A DNA stretch of 64,000 nt from Rhizobium etli CFN 42 (GCF_000092045.1 NC_007765.1:1-64000); one strand, 5' to 3'. Shown: positions 33,757 to 43,343, counted from the first letter of the stretch. The notes: generated by a model from the sequence alone, not told the origin. Numbers and translations are program-made.

Positions 33757-34902
33757 TTATGCGCGGAGCTTCTCGTCGCCGTTGCAAGGGATGACCGCCG
33801 TGGCTGAAGCTGCGCCGTTCAGAAGGCGCTTTTCGGCCGCCTGCAGGTCGAGGATCGCCCGTTCGATCCCCGAGGCCGGCGTGTCGCGCGAGACCAGGCG
33901 CCACCGATGATGCTGCCACCAGGCGACGAGCAGGCGTCTGCTTGGGACTTCTATCGTCTCATGCAGGAACCATGCTCCCCCCATCGCCACGGCAAGCGCC
34001 ACCGCGATGAGCACCGATTCCGGAATCCAAGATTCAAAAGTCCGATGGACAAGGAACATGATCGGGACGTGGAAAAGATAGAGCGAGAAGCTGATCGTGC
34101 CGAGGAATCTCACGGGCGCAGCTGCCAGGAGATGGGCTGCGACGGGCGGCTGCCGCGCGACCAGCGCCACGATCACCGCTGCGGCGGCCGCGCTCTGCAG
34201 GCCCCAGAATGCGGGGGAAAAACTCGGCAGGACATGCCTGTAAGCGAAGAATACCGCCAGAAGGAGCAGAGTGAAGAACCCCGTGAGGCCGGATGGCGCC
34301 CATCCCTGCCACGAAGAATTCATCCTCCCGGCAAGCGCGCCGAAAAGAAAGTAAGGGAGCTTGGAAACGAGCATGATTCCCGGCCCCGGCAATTCAAGCA
34401 GACCATCGACGACGACTGCCACGGCGAAGCCCGCGATGAGGCCGCCATAGCGGTGCGGGTGGGCTAAGCAAAGCCACAGGATCGGGAAGAGCAGATAGAA
34501 TTGAATTTCCGGGGGAATTGACCAGAAAACGCCGCTCGAGCCCAGAAGAAGGACATGACGCAGAAAGTCCGTGCCGCCGATGATAGGCTGGACGAAATTC
34601 AGACCCTGCATGCCGGACAGCATCGCCACGAGCAGAACCGCAGCCAGATAGACCGGATAGATGCGGGCAAAACGGCTCACCAGGAAATCCAGTACATTTT
34701 CCCTGGTCACCGGCCGTGAACCATAGAGATGGGCCATCAGAAAGCCGCTAAGGACAAAGAACAGGCCGACGGCTTCGCTGCCCATCGTCATCAAATGCTG
34801 GGCGGTGTTTGGAAAGATAAGGCCGATATGAGCTTGAACGACCAGCAGCGCGGCGATGCCGCGCAATCCATCGAGACTGGGAATGTAATCCGGCCGGTTC
34901 AT
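33757..34902 (-). CDS. Acyltransferase 3 (OafA/YrhL-like) membrane protein
   Basis: 381 aa with about ten membrane segments. The N-terminus has the family opening YIPSLDGLRGIAALLVVQAH with the catalytic His, then EAVGLFFVLSGFLMAHLY and ISFSLYLFHVPIMFLVHRT near the end of the membrane part. Such enzymes O-acetylate or O-acylate surface polysaccharides or Nod-factor-like molecules. No polysaccharide cluster is adjacent. It converges on the kinase gene. The ribosome site is weak. Confidence 0.9.
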   Translation of the reverse strand: MNRPDYIPSLDGLRGIAALLVVQAHIGLIFPNTAQHLMTMGSEAVGLFFVLSGFLMAHLYGSRPVTRENVLDFLVSRFARIYPVYLAAVLLVAMLSGMQGLNFVQPIIGGTDFLRHVLLLGSSGVFWSIPPEIQFYLLFPILWLCLAHPHRYGGLIAGFAVAVVVDGLLELPGPGIMLVSKLPYFLFGALAGRMNSSWQGWAPSGLTGFFTLLLLAVFFAYRHVLPSFSPAFWGLQSAAAAAVIVALVARQPPVAAHLLAAAPVRFLGTISFSLYLFHVPIMFLVHRTFESWIPESVLIAVALAVAMGGAWFLHETIEVPSRRLLVAWWQHHRWRLVSRDTPASGIERAILDLQAAEKRLLNGAASATAVIPCNGDEKLRA

Positions 34903-35010
34903 GTGCAGCTTTTACATATTCTGTTCAGGCAAGCAGTAGCGGACATCACTTTACATGATATTAATCCGGTTGCGCTCGAGCGTCCGGCGCAACTGCTTGC
35001 CGGTGCTCCG

Positions 35011-35766
35011 CTATCGGCGGCCGCCTCTTCCGATCTCGCCGCGAAGGATGAATACCAGCAAGGCGAGCGCCATCGCCGCCAGCCCGTACCAGGTGATGGC
35101 ATAGACGAGATGGTTGTTTGGGAAATGGATGACCGTCAGGCCGCCGACTGGCAGGCCGCCCGGATTGGCAGCGGCGTCGGCATCGATGAAATAGGGTGCG
35201 ACCCCATCAACGCCGCGCTTTTGCGCGATGGCGGCGACATCGCGTGAATACCAGCGGTCGGCTTCAACGTCGTTGGATCGCAGCAGCGATCCCTTCGGCT
35301 CCGTCATCCGCATCAGCCCGGTGATCTCGACCGGCCCCGACACCTGGCCTTCGCGGCGCGCGGCCGGGTCGCGCTTGTCTGTGGGAACGAAGCCGCGATT
35401 GATGAGGATAGCAGTGCCGTCGGCAAGCGTGAGCGGCGTCATCACCCAATAACCCGGGCCGAGCGCCGTCGAGGCGTAGACCAGCGTCTCCCTGTCGTTG
35501 GCCAGCGTCCCGGCCGCGTTTACCCGGCGATATTCGTCGTCGGCATTGATCTTGGCCCATTCGGTCCGCGCCGGGGCGGGCACTGCTGCGGCATGCACGC
35601 GCTGGTCGATGCGGGCGGTGAGGTCGCGCTTCCAGGCCAGCCGCTGCACCTGCCAGGTGCCGAGCGCAGCAAGCGCTGCGGCAAGCAGCGCCAGGCAGAC
35701 GACAAAGAGCGCGCGTTTTGCAGGCGAATGCCGTCTATCCTCTTTTTCCGGGGAAGTCTCGCTCAT
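35011..35766 (-). CDS. SURF1-family cytochrome oxidase assembly protein
   Basis: 251 aa. N-terminal membrane helix (about 18-40, RALFVVCLALLAAALAALGTW) and C-terminal helix (about 222-242) flank a periplasmic domain with the SURF1 phrases LGTWQVQRLAWK, GPGYWVMTPL, ILINRGFVP and NNHLVYAITWYGLA. SURF1 delivers haem a to haem-copper oxidases; in rhizobia and relatives a copy commonly closes the cyo operon, as here, 46 nt after cyoD. Confidence 0.93.
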   Translation of the reverse strand: MSETSPEKEDRRHSPAKRALFVVCLALLAAALAALGTWQVQRLAWKRDLTARIDQRVHAAAVPAPARTEWAKINADDEYRRVNAAGTLANDRETLVYASTALGPGYWVMTPLTLADGTAILINRGFVPTDKRDPAARREGQVSGPVEITGLMRMTEPKGSLLRSNDVEADRWYSRDVAAIAQKRGVDGVAPYFIDADAAANPGGLPVGGLTVIHFPNNHLVYAITWYGLAAMALALLVFILRGEIGRGGRR

Positions 35767-35812
35767 GGCAAGAACCGCTTCGGGCGGCGTTGCCGCCGCC
35801 CTTTCGATGTCA

Positions 35813-36214
35813 TCACGGCATGTTCTTCATCATCTCGGGGCTCATCGGCATCATGTTGGTGTTGAGATGATGCATGACCCAGAGCGAACCGGAGAGCGCG
35901 ATCGCGACGATGATGAGGGTGAAGATCAGCGCCATCATCGTCCAGCCGCCCTCGCTTCTCGGGTTCATATGCAGGAAGAAGACCATATGGACGACGATCT
36001 GGACAGCGCCGATGGCCATCACCAGCACCGCCGTCACCGCCGGGCTTGCGAAGACGCCCGCCATGACCAGCCAGAAGGGAATGGCGGTCAGGACGACGGA
36101 TAGCGCGAAGCCCGCCATATAGCTGCGGAAGGTGCCATGGCCGGCCTGATGGCCGTGGCTGTGGCCGTGATGCGCCTCGTGGGCGTCCTCATGAGCAGGG
36201 GCTTGCGAACTCAT
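35813..36214 (-). CDS. cyoD: Cytochrome bo ubiquinol oxidase subunit IV
   Basis: 133 aa from the ATG at 36214, which shares ATGA with the cyoC stop. The N-terminus is His-rich ([20 protein letters not shown]), followed by three membrane segments and the family phrase [15 protein letters not shown]. It is an accessory subunit that helps copper and haem assembly in subunit I. Confidence 0.93.
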   Translation of the reverse strand: MSSQAPAHEDAHEAHHGHSHGHQAGHGTFRSYMAGFALSVVLTAIPFWLVMAGVFASPAVTAVLVMAIGAVQIVVHMVFFLHMNPRSEGGWTMMALIFTLIIVAIALSGSLWVMHHLNTNMMPMSPEMMKNMP

Positions 36215-36837
36215 CCGACAACTCCGAGCAGATAGACGAAGGAAAAGACGCCGATCCAGACGACGTCGAGGAAGTGCCAGAACATCGAAAGGCACATCAG
36301 GCGGCGGCGGTTGGCCTCGACCAGCCCGTGCATCGACACCTGCACCATCAGCGTGATCAGCCAGATGATGCCGAAGGTGACGTGCAGCCCGTGGGTGCCG
36401 ACGAGCGTAAAGAAGGAGGAGAGGAAGGCGCTGCGCGTCGGCCCTGCGCCCTCGTGGATCAGGTGGATGAACTCGTAAAGCTCGAGCCCGATGAAGGCTG
36501 CGCCGAACAGGCCGGTGACGGCAAGCCAGAACAGCGTTTCCGCCTTGGCGTTCCGCTCCATCTGCAGCATGGCGAAGCCGTAGGTGATCGACGAGAGGAG
36601 CAGCATCGAGGTGTTGAGGGCGACGATCGGCAGATCGAAGAGATCGGCCGGCGACGGCCCGGCGGCATAGTTCCGGCCGAGCACGCCGTGCGTGGCAAAC
36701 AGCACCGCGAAGATCAGGCAGTCGCTCATCAAATAGAGCCAGAAGCCGAGATTGGTGCTCCCCTCCGGATGATGGTCTTCGGTCAGATAGAATTCAGGCT
36801 TTTCGGCCCTGTCGATGGTTTGATCGCTCATGGTCAT
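36211..36837 (-). CDS. cyoC: Cytochrome bo ubiquinol oxidase subunit III
   Basis: 208 aa from the ATG at 36837 that overlaps the cyoB stop (TAATG); a second ATG two codons on is equally possible. Five membrane segments; [35 protein letters not shown] and [15 protein letters not shown] are typical. A non-catalytic core subunit. Confidence 0.95.
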   Translation of the reverse strand: MTMSDQTIDRAEKPEFYLTEDHHPEGSTNLGFWLYLMSDCLIFAVLFATHGVLGRNYAAGPSPADLFDLPIVALNTSMLLLSSITYGFAMLQMERNAKAETLFWLAVTGLFGAAFIGLELYEFIHLIHEGAGPTRSAFLSSFFTLVGTHGLHVTFGIIWLITLMVQVSMHGLVEANRRRLMCLSMFWHFLDVVWIGVFSFVYLLGVVG

Positions 36838-38840
36838 TACACCTGCTCGGCAAGCAGCGCCGTGCGCTTGCCTTCCGTTTCGGTCACCTTGCCGGCGGGT
36901 ATGTAGAAGTCGCGTTTGTAGTTGAACGTATGGCCGATCGCCACCACGAGCAGCGCGACGGCGGAGACGACGACCAGCCACCACATGTACCAGATCAGGC
37001 CGAAGGCAAGCGCGACGCTGATTGCCGACAGGATGGCGCCGGTGCCGGTATTCTTCGGCATGTGGATCGGCTTGAAGCCGCCGAGCGGGCGCTCGTAGCC
37101 GCGCCGTTTCATGTCGTACCAGCTGTCATGATCGTGCACCACGGGCGTGAAGGCGAAGTTGTAGTCCGGCGGCGGCGAGGAGGTCGACCATTCCAGCGTC
37201 CGGGCATCCCAGGGATCGCCGCTATCGTCTCGCAATTCCTCGCGTTTGATGAAGCTGACGACGATCTGGATCAGGAAGGCGGCGATGCCGAGCGCGATCA
37301 GGCCGACACCGAAGGCGGCGACGATGAACCAGATCCGCAGTGACGGATCCTCGAACTGGCTCATGCGGCGGGTGACGCCCATAAGGCCGAGCACGTAGAG
37401 CGGCATGAAGGCGAACCAGAAGCCGATCTGCCAGAACCAGAAGCTCATCTTGCCCCAGAAGGGATCGAGCTTGAAGCCGAAGGCCTTCGGGAACCAGTAG
37501 TTCACGCCGGCGAACATGCCGAAGAGAACGCCGCCGATGATGACGTTGTGGAAGTGGGCGATGAGGAACAGTGAATTGTGCAGCACGAAGTCGGCCGGCG
37601 GCACGGCGAGCATGACGCCGGTCATGCCGCCGATGACAAAGGTCACCATGAAGCCGACCGTCCACAGCATCGGCACCTCGTAGCGGATGCGGCCGCGATA
37701 CATGGTGAAGAGCCAGTTGAAGATCTTCGCTCCCGTGGGGATCGAGATGATCATCGTGGTGATGCCGAAGAAGGAATTGACGCTGGCGCCGGAACCCATT
37801 GTGAAGAAGTGGTGTAGCCAGACGATGTAGGACAGGATCATGATCACGCAGGTGGCGTAGACCATTGAGGCATAGCCGAACAGGCGTTTGCCGGAGAAGG
37901 TGGCGACGACTTCCGAGAAGATGCCGAAGGCCGGCAGCACCAGAATGTAGACCTCCGGATGGCCCCAGATCCAGATGAGGTTGATGTACATCATCGGATT
38001 GCCGCCGAGGTCGTTGGTAAAGAAGTTCGTCCCGGCATAGCGGTCGAGCGACAGCAGCGCGAGCGTTGCCGTCAGGATCGGGAAGGAGGCGACAATCAGC
38101 ACGTTGGTGCAGAGTGCGGTCCAGGTGAAGACCGGCATCTTCATGAAGGTCATGCCCGGCGCGCGCATCTTGACGATGGTGGCGATCAGGTTGATGCCGG
38201 AGAGCGTCGTGCCGACACCGGCCACCTGCAGGCCCCAGATATAATAGTCGACGCCGACACCCGGGCTATAGGCGGCCCCCGATAGCGGCGGGTAGGCGAG
38301 CCAGCCGGTCTGGGCGAATTCACCGATGAACAGCGACAGCATGATGATGATCGCGCCGGCGGTCGTCATCCAGAAGGAGAAGTTGTTCAAGAAGGGGAAG
38401 GAGACGTCGCGCGCGCCGATCTGCAGCGGCACCACGAAGTTCATCAGGCCGGTGACGAAGGGCATCGCCACGAAAAAGATCATGATGACGCCGTGGGCGG
38501 TGAAGATCTGGTCGTAATGGTGCGGCGGCAGGTAGCCCTCCGACCCGTTGAAGGCGATTGCCTGCTGGACGCGCATCAGGATCGCATCGGAAAAGCCGCG
38601 CAAGAGCATGATGACGGCCAGGATCACATACATGATGCCGATCTTCTTGTGATCGACGCTGCAGATCCAGTCGTGCCAGAGCGGACCCCAGAACTTGAAA
38701 TAGGTGATGGCGCCAAGCACGGCGAGACCGCCGATGACGACGCCGATAAAGGTCACGACCAGAATCGGCTCGTGGTAGGGAATGGCGTCGAGGGTCAACC
38801 GGCCGAAGATCAACTTCAGGAGGTCAGGATTGGAAAACAT
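36837..38840 (-). CDS. cyoB: Cytochrome bo ubiquinol oxidase subunit I
   Basis: 667 aa with about 15 membrane helices. The haem-copper motifs are present: [10 protein letters not shown] (low-spin haem His), [14 protein letters not shown] with the CuB His and its cross-linked Tyr, LHHFFTMG, and [10 protein letters not shown] near the second haem pair. It reduces O2 to water with electrons from ubiquinol and pumps protons in the inner membrane. Second gene of cyoABCD-surf1, 42 nt after cyoA. Confidence 0.97.
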   Translation of the reverse strand: MFSNPDLLKLIFGRLTLDAIPYHEPILVVTFIGVVIGGLAVLGAITYFKFWGPLWHDWICSVDHKKIGIMYVILAVIMLLRGFSDAILMRVQQAIAFNGSEGYLPPHHYDQIFTAHGVIMIFFVAMPFVTGLMNFVVPLQIGARDVSFPFLNNFSFWMTTAGAIIIMLSLFIGEFAQTGWLAYPPLSGAAYSPGVGVDYYIWGLQVAGVGTTLSGINLIATIVKMRAPGMTFMKMPVFTWTALCTNVLIVASFPILTATLALLSLDRYAGTNFFTNDLGGNPMMYINLIWIWGHPEVYILVLPAFGIFSEVVATFSGKRLFGYASMVYATCVIMILSYIVWLHHFFTMGSGASVNSFFGITTMIISIPTGAKIFNWLFTMYRGRIRYEVPMLWTVGFMVTFVIGGMTGVMLAVPPADFVLHNSLFLIAHFHNVIIGGVLFGMFAGVNYWFPKAFGFKLDPFWGKMSFWFWQIGFWFAFMPLYVLGLMGVTRRMSQFEDPSLRIWFIVAAFGVGLIALGIAAFLIQIVVSFIKREELRDDSGDPWDARTLEWSTSSPPPDYNFAFTPVVHDHDSWYDMKRRGYERPLGGFKPIHMPKNTGTGAILSAISVALAFGLIWYMWWLVVVSAVALLVVAIGHTFNYKRDFYIPAGKVTETEGKRTALLAEQV

Positions 38841-38882
38841 GGAACAACCCGTTCATTATGTCTTGCGACGCAAAGCGCCAGG

Positions 38883-40055
38883 TTAATTGTTGTTGTTGAG
38901 CTGCGCCGGCGCCGGACCGGCGTCGTTGCCCATGCCGGGCATGGAATGGCCGTCATGCTGCATGTCCATTCCGGGCGTGCTGTGCATCCCGGGCATGTCA
39001 TGCTGCATGCTGTTGCCATCGGTGCTTCTGTCTGGCTCGCTGCGTGCCGGAGCCCCCGTTGCCGGCACGGTGGCGGCGGGCGCCACCACGCCTTCGCCGG
39101 CGTGGCGGTTGTCGTATTGCAGCTTCTCGCGGTTCTCAGCACTTTCCTTGCCGCCGCCGCCCATCATGTCGATGTGCATCATCTCGTTCATGCACATCTT
39201 GCCCGGCGTCGCGCACATGTTGAGGATGGCGGTGTAAAGATCGGCGTCGGCGCCGGCATAATAACGCACCGGCTCCTTCTCACTCGGCTTCTCCAGCTTC
39301 AGATAAGCGTCGCGGTTGAGCATCGTGCCCTGCTGCTTGACCTTGGCTACCCAGGCGTCGAAGCCTGCGCGGGTGAGGCCATGGAACTTGAAGCGCATGT
39401 GCGAGAAGCCGGCGCCGCTGTAATTGGCGGAGAAGCCTTCATATTCGCCTTCCCGGTTGATGACGGCGTGCAGCTTCGTCTCCATGCCGGGCATGGCGTA
39501 GATCTGGCCGGCAAGGGCGGGGATGTAGAAGGAGTTCATCACCGAGGAGGCGGTGATCTTGAAATTGACCGGCATGTCGACGGGAGCGGCAAGCTCGTTG
39601 ACGGTGGCGATGCCGAGTTCGGGATAGAAGAACAGCCATTTCCAGTCGAGCGCCACGACCTCGACGGTCAGCGGCTTGGTATCGGCCGGGATGGCGCGCT
39701 CGGCATCGAGCCGGTCGAGGGGGCGGTAGGGATCGAGCTTATGCGTGGATATCCAGGTGACGGCGCCGAGCGCAATGATGATCGCCAGGGGTGCCGCCCA
39801 GATGACGATTTCGAGGCGGGTCGAATGATGCCATTCCGGCGCATAAGTCGCGGCAGTGTTGGAGCGGCGGTAGCGCCAGGCGAAGAGCAGCGTCAGGAAG
39901 ATCACCGGAACGATGATCAGAAGCATCAGCACCGTCGCGATGACGATCAGATCGCGCTGTTGCGCGGCGATGTCGCCGGAGGGCGCCATGACCACCATGT
40001 TGCATCCTGCCAGGAAAAGCAGCGGCAAGACGGATAGAAGGCGGGAAAACTTCAT
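38883..40055 (-). CDS. cyoA: Cytochrome bo ubiquinol oxidase subunit II, Met/His-rich tail
   Basis: 390 aa from the ATG at 40055: a lipoprotein signal with lipobox LFLAGC (Cys18), two membrane helices, a periplasmic cupredoxin-like domain (WKWLFFYPELGIATVNELA; SFYIPALAGQIYAMPGM) that lacks CuA ligands as expected in quinol oxidases. The last 45 or so residues form a Met/His-rich tail with repeated MPGM/TPGM and QHD motifs (encoded about 38930-39010), which makes the protein longer than the usual 300-340 aa. No cyoE is in the cluster. The gene starts the operon. Confidence 0.95.
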   Translation of the reverse strand: MKFSRLLSVLPLLFLAGCNMVVMAPSGDIAAQQRDLIVIATVLMLLIIVPVIFLTLLFAWRYRRSNTAATYAPEWHHSTRLEIVIWAAPLAIIIALGAVTWISTHKLDPYRPLDRLDAERAIPADTKPLTVEVVALDWKWLFFYPELGIATVNELAAPVDMPVNFKITASSVMNSFYIPALAGQIYAMPGMETKLHAVINREGEYEGFSANYSGAGFSHMRFKFHGLTRAGFDAWVAKVKQQGTMLNRDAYLKLEKPSEKEPVRYYAGADADLYTAILNMCATPGKMCMNEMMHIDMMGGGGKESAENREKLQYDNRHAGEGVVAPAATVPATGAPARSEPDRSTDGNSMQHDMPGMHSTPGMDMQHDGHSMPGMGNDAGPAPAQLNNNN

Positions 40056-40445
40056 GAGTTTTGGCACGTCTCTAAGCTCTTGTTGTTTCGTTTTGTCCGC
40101 GACTAAAGCACTGAACCGGATAGCGACATGAGGCGGAAGGTCGCAGTGCAGCAAACATGCCGCACTGCGGCAAAAATCATCGGGCGCTAGTGCTTTGAAA
40201 TCCTGATGGAATATAGAAGGATTTTAGCCCCTGCGCATGTTCAGTCCAATATATCCGCAACTGCCGGTCAGGCCAGCATTTGCAGGGGAAAATCACCGTC
40301 CGGATCACGCAATTTTTTCCATCTGCGCTTCATTTGAGCCGTGATGATGAACTATTTCGGTCTTACGGACTTGATAAGCCTGCAGGTTTGATCAAGATCA
40401 GACTTGAGGCGCCTTGCCGCAAGCGCCTTAACGAGGAGGCGTTTT
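40056..40445. other. Divergent regulatory region between cyoA and the MHS transporter
   Basis: About 390 nt with no gene. It should hold promoters for cyoABCD (leftward) and the transporter (rightward). The recognisable element is an FNR/FixK-like box at 40388-40401, given separately. Confidence 0.5.
40388..40401 (+). promoter_or_regulatory. FNR/FixK-like box (one mismatch)
   Basis: TTGAT-CAAG-ATCAG against the consensus TTGAT-N4-ATCAA: 9 of 10 informative bases. It lies 45 nt before the MHS transporter start codon and about 330 nt from cyoA. In rhizobia such boxes bind FixK or FnrN under low oxygen. Position near the start codon could give activation or repression. Confidence 0.4.
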
Positions 40446-41777
40446 ATGGCAACAACATCGCATTACGGACCGTCGTCGTCGTCGCTTGAACGCGACGCAC
40501 GGCGTATTCACGACGACAAGCCGGTGTCACCGGGCAGCATCGCCATCGGCGTGGTGATCGGCCGCATGTCGGAATTCTTCGATTTCTTCGTCTACGGCCT
40601 CGCCTCGGTCCTGGTCTTTCCGCAGCTCGTCTTTCCTTTCGCGCCCGACAGGCTGACCGGCACGCTCTATTCCTTCGCCATCTTCTCGCTCGCTTTCCTC
40701 GCCCGTCCCGTCGGCTCCGTCGTCTTCATGACCATCGACCGGATGTATGGGCGCGGCACGAAGCTGACGATCGCGCTCTTCCTGCTCGGCGGCTCCACGG
40801 CCTCGATTGCTTTCCTGCCCGGCTATGCGGAGATCGGCGTCTGGTCGATCGCGCTGCTGGCGCTCTTCCGACTCGGCCAGGGCTTCGCGCTCGGCGGCGC
40901 CTGGGACGGCCTGGCATCGCTGCTCGCACTCAACGCGCCGCCCAATCACCGTGGCTGGTACGCAATGATCCCGCAGCTCGGCGCTCCGATCGGTTTTGCG
41001 CTGGCAAGCACGCTCTTCGGTTATTTCGTCGCCAACCTTTCCAGCGAGGACTTCCTTTCCTGGGGCTGGCGCTATCCCTTCTTCGTCGCCTTCGCGATCA
41101 ATGTCGTGGCGCTGTTTGCGCGTCTGCGCCTGGTCATGACCAAGGAATTCGGTACGCTGCTCGAGCAACATGAGCTGGAGGCCGCACCGATCCTCGAGGT
41201 GCTGCGCGTTCACGGCCGCGACATCCTGATCGGCGCCTTCGTGCCGCTTGCCAGTTTCGCCATGTTCCACCTGGTGACCATCTTCCCGCTCGGCTGGATG
41301 AGCCTTTACGGCAACCAGCCGATCGGCACCTTCATGGTGGTGCAGGTGGTCGGCGCCATGGTCGGCGTCGTCGCCATCATCGCCTCCGGCCTGATCGCCG
41401 ACCGTATCGGCCGGCGCGCCCAGCTCGCCATCTGCGCCGTCATCATCGCCGTCTTCAGCTTTGTCGGGCCGATCCTGATCGCATCCGGTAATAACGGCCA
41501 CGACGCTTTCGTCATCATCGGCTTCGGCGTGCTCGGCCTGTCCTTCGGCCAGGCAACCGGCTCGATCTCGTCGCGGTTCGGCCGCGGCTATCGCTATACC
41601 GGTGCTGCCTTCACCTCGGACCTTGCCTGGCTGGTCGGCGCCGGCTTTGCGCCGCTGGTGGCGCTCAGCCTCTCCAGCCGCTTCGGCCTGACCTTCGTCG
41701 GCTACTACCTGCTTTCCGGCGCCATCTGCACGCTGGCGGCGCTGGCCTTCAGCAAGGCGCTGGAACAGCGCGAATAG
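40446..41777 (+). CDS. MFS transporter, metabolite:H+ symporter (MHS) type
   Basis: 443 aa from the ATG at 40446 (GAGGAGG at -7). Twelve membrane segments with MHS features: VIGRMSEFFDFFVYGLASV, FLARPVGSVVFMTIDRMYGRGTKLT (motif A) and LFRLGQGFALGGAWDG. The family (ProP, KgtP, ShiA) imports small organic solutes with protons. Substrate unknown. It is divergent from cyoA. Confidence 0.9.
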   Translation: MATTSHYGPSSSSLERDARRIHDDKPVSPGSIAIGVVIGRMSEFFDFFVYGLASVLVFPQLVFPFAPDRLTGTLYSFAIFSLAFLARPVGSVVFMTIDRMYGRGTKLTIALFLLGGSTASIAFLPGYAEIGVWSIALLALFRLGQGFALGGAWDGLASLLALNAPPNHRGWYAMIPQLGAPIGFALASTLFGYFVANLSSEDFLSWGWRYPFFVAFAINVVALFARLRLVMTKEFGTLLEQHELEAAPILEVLRVHGRDILIGAFVPLASFAMFHLVTIFPLGWMSLYGNQPIGTFMVVQVVGAMVGVVAIIASGLIADRIGRRAQLAICAVIIAVFSFVGPILIASGNNGHDAFVIIGFGVLGLSFGQATGSISSRFGRGYRYTGAAFTSDLAWLVGAGFAPLVALSLSSRFGLTFVGYYLLSGAICTLAALAFSKALEQRE

Positions 41778-41937
41778 GCGGGGCGTCGAGGCCCGCCCCT
41801 CATCCGCCTGCCGGCACCTTCTCCTCGTAAACGGGGCGAAGGGATCAAGCCGCAACCTCTCCGTCCCCCGCCAAGCTCTCGCACGTCCCCTCTCCCCGTT
41901 TTTACGGGGAGAGGGTTAGGTGAGGGGCAGCCATCGG
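41775..41937. repeat. Intergenic palindromic repeat (RIME-like)
   Basis: Starts right at the transporter stop. It contains GCCCCTCATCCGCCTGCC, CTTCTCC...GGGGCGAAGG, and a strong inverted repeat CTCTCCCCGT / ACGGGGAGAG around TTTT (about 41899-41924), ending GGTGAGGGGC. The long stem may also stop transcription. Related to the block at 26655-26808. Confidence 0.65.
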
Positions 41938-41965
41938 CGCGAATCTGCCCAAATCCAATTATTGA

Positions 41966-41993
41966 ATGCATTGCAATCTATAATTAAATGCAT
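41966..41993. promoter_or_regulatory. Paired ATGCAT sites, candidate toxin-antitoxin operator
   Basis: AATGCAT occurs at 41965-41971 and 41987-41993, 22 nt apart (two helical turns), in an AT-rich stretch that also contains TATAAT (41979-41984). It lies about 25 nt before the antitoxin gene, where TA antitoxins usually bind to autorepress. Confidence 0.45.
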
Positions 41994-42016
41994 ATCCTTG
42001 TCGCCGCAACGAGGAT

Positions 42017-42484
42017 ATGGCCGTGACCGCAGAAACCGTCGATCATTCAACCCTTTCCCGCCTTGTCGATGCCGGAGCGGTCGAAGCCGCGCATGTCGTC
42101 GGCAAGACCGGCGGCTGGTCCGTCGTTATCCGCTACGGCAAATCAGAACGTCCGCTCGCCGCTCAACGCAGCCGGCAGGTGCGCCTGTTTAAGCGTATGG
42201 ATACGCTGGTCTCCTATCTCAAGGATGTCGGCATCTCGCAGTTCGATGTCGATGCGGCCGATTACGTTTCCGAGACGGCGTCTCGACCGGATCGGGCCGC
42301 AGCTCTGCGTCGGACCCATAAGGCGGCGGAATACGACAAGTGGTTTCGCGAACAGGTCGAGGAAGCGATCCGCCAAGCCGATGATCCGAACGCGGTCTGG
42401 ATCACTGCACAGGATGCCGAAGAACGAATGGACAAGCTTCGGGCCGAACTGCTCGCGCAGGTGGAATCCGGAGATGAGGCTTGA
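42017..42484 (+). CDS. Putative antitoxin / ParC-like partition-associated protein
   Basis: 155 aa, soluble. The N-terminal half (about 10-75) reads LSRLVDAGAVEAAHVVGKTGG, then AAQRSRQVRLFKRMDTLVSYL, resembling from memory proteins labelled 'ParC family partition-associated' in rhizobia; the C-terminal half is helical and charged (KWFREQVEEAIRQADD), as in many antitoxins that wrap their toxin. Its stop overlaps the toxin start (TTGA), the classic antitoxin-first arrangement. Candidate operator sites lie upstream. Confidence 0.7.
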   Translation: MAVTAETVDHSTLSRLVDAGAVEAAHVVGKTGGWSVVIRYGKSERPLAAQRSRQVRLFKRMDTLVSYLKDVGISQFDVDAADYVSETASRPDRAAALRRTHKAAEYDKWFREQVEEAIRQADDPNAVWITAQDAEERMDKLRAELLAQVESGDEA

Positions 42485-42771
42485 TCGTTAGCTGGCTGCA
42501 GCAGACGCTTCTGGATCGGGAACATCAGCTTCGGCACGTCTTCGCGCAAAATCCGAAGGCTGCAATCGCGTTGGATGATGTTATCCGGCATCAGGCCAAA
42601 ATGCTCGCCGATCACCCCGAAGCAGGACGCAGCGGTCGTCTCGAGGGAACACGGGAATTGGTCATTCCGCGCACCGCATTCCTGCTGATCTATCGCATCG
42701 ACAAAAAGGCGCAGAGGGTGGAAATACTGCGCCTTCTTCATGGCGCCCAGCACTGGCCGCCGAAACGCTGA
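42481..42771 (+). CDS. RelE/ParE-family toxin
   Basis: 96 aa starting with TTG at 42481, overlapping the upstream stop by 4 nt (TTGA). The family pattern is present: alpha-helical N-terminus (QNPKAAIALDDVIRHQAKMLADHPEAGRSG, in part), then strands GTRELVIPRTAFLLIYRI and VEILRLLHGAQHWP. That ending (RVLHxxQxWP) is typical of ParE toxins that poison DNA gyrase, while RelE members cut mRNA; ParE fits better. It forms a type II toxin-antitoxin unit with the preceding gene. Confidence 0.85.
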   Translation: MIVSWLQQTLLDREHQLRHVFAQNPKAAIALDDVIRHQAKMLADHPEAGRSGRLEGTRELVIPRTAFLLIYRIDKKAQRVEILRLLHGAQHWPPKR

Positions 42772-42778
42772 GTGTTTC

Positions 42779-43246
42779 TTACTGCGCCATCTGCGGCTGC
42801 TTCGCCGCCCGCGCCGCGGTCAGTTCCGCGGTGGTGTGGTTCAGGCGGTCGGCAAGCACGCGCATGATTTCCACGGCCATCTCGGGGAAGTCGCTGAGCA
42901 GCTTCAGGAAGTGCTCCTTGCTGATGCGCAGCACCTCAAGGGGCGAGGTGGCGCGCACCGTTGCCGTGCGTGAGACATCGCAGAGGATGGCGATTTCGCC
43001 GACGATGGAATTGAGCTCGACATCGGCGACCTTGATTTCGCCGGCCGGCGAGGAGACGATGATGTCGGCGCTGCCGGAGAGAATGACATAGGCCGCGTCG
43101 CCGACATCACCCTGATGGAAGAGATCCTGACCGGCCTTGTAGGTCATGCGGTCGGAGGTGAAGGCCAAAAGCTTGAGTTTCGCTGGCGCAATCCTCGAAA
43201 AGATCGGCACCCGGCGCAGCATTTCGACTTCGTCTCTCAACAGCAT
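42779..43246 (-). CDS. Stand-alone cyclic-nucleotide-binding domain protein
   Basis: 155 aa from the ATG at 43246. One cNMP-binding (CAP_ED) domain fills the protein: LRRVPIFSRIAPAKLKLLAF, FHQGDVGDAAYVILSGSADI, SIVGEIAILCDVSRTATVRATS. The phosphate-binding cassette reads VGEIAILCDVSRTATV; the Arg is present. There is no helix-turn-helix C-terminal to it, only an amphipathic helix and an alanine-rich end, so it is not a transcription factor of the Crp/Fnr kind. It lies 97 nt downstream of the 904-aa ABC-like gene on the same strand. Confidence 0.88.
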   Translation of the reverse strand: MLLRDEVEMLRRVPIFSRIAPAKLKLLAFTSDRMTYKAGQDLFHQGDVGDAAYVILSGSADIIVSSPAGEIKVADVELNSIVGEIAILCDVSRTATVRATSPLEVLRISKEHFLKLLSDFPEMAVEIMRVLADRLNHTTAELTAARAAKQPQMAQ

Positions 43247-43269
43247 GAGCGTTTCAATCCCCTGACGCA

Positions 43270-43319
43270 GGGTTCTTGGAACCCGGCGCCTCAATTCCGG
43301 GCGTTCCCCCGGGAACGCC
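43270..43319. other. Two hairpins between the ABC-like gene and the cNMP-binding gene
   Basis: GGGTTC-ttg-GAACCC (43270-43284) and GGCGTTCCC-cc-GGGAACGCC (43300-43319), both perfect. No T-run follows either. They may attenuate, process or stabilise the message between the two genes. Confidence 0.5.
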
Positions 43320-43343
43320 TACCATCGCCGCCCCAATAGAATA

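Noticed and set aside
41775..41937. Repeat block as a CRISPR array
   Set aside because: There are no regularly spaced direct repeats with spacers; the structure is inverted repeats, and no cas gene is near.
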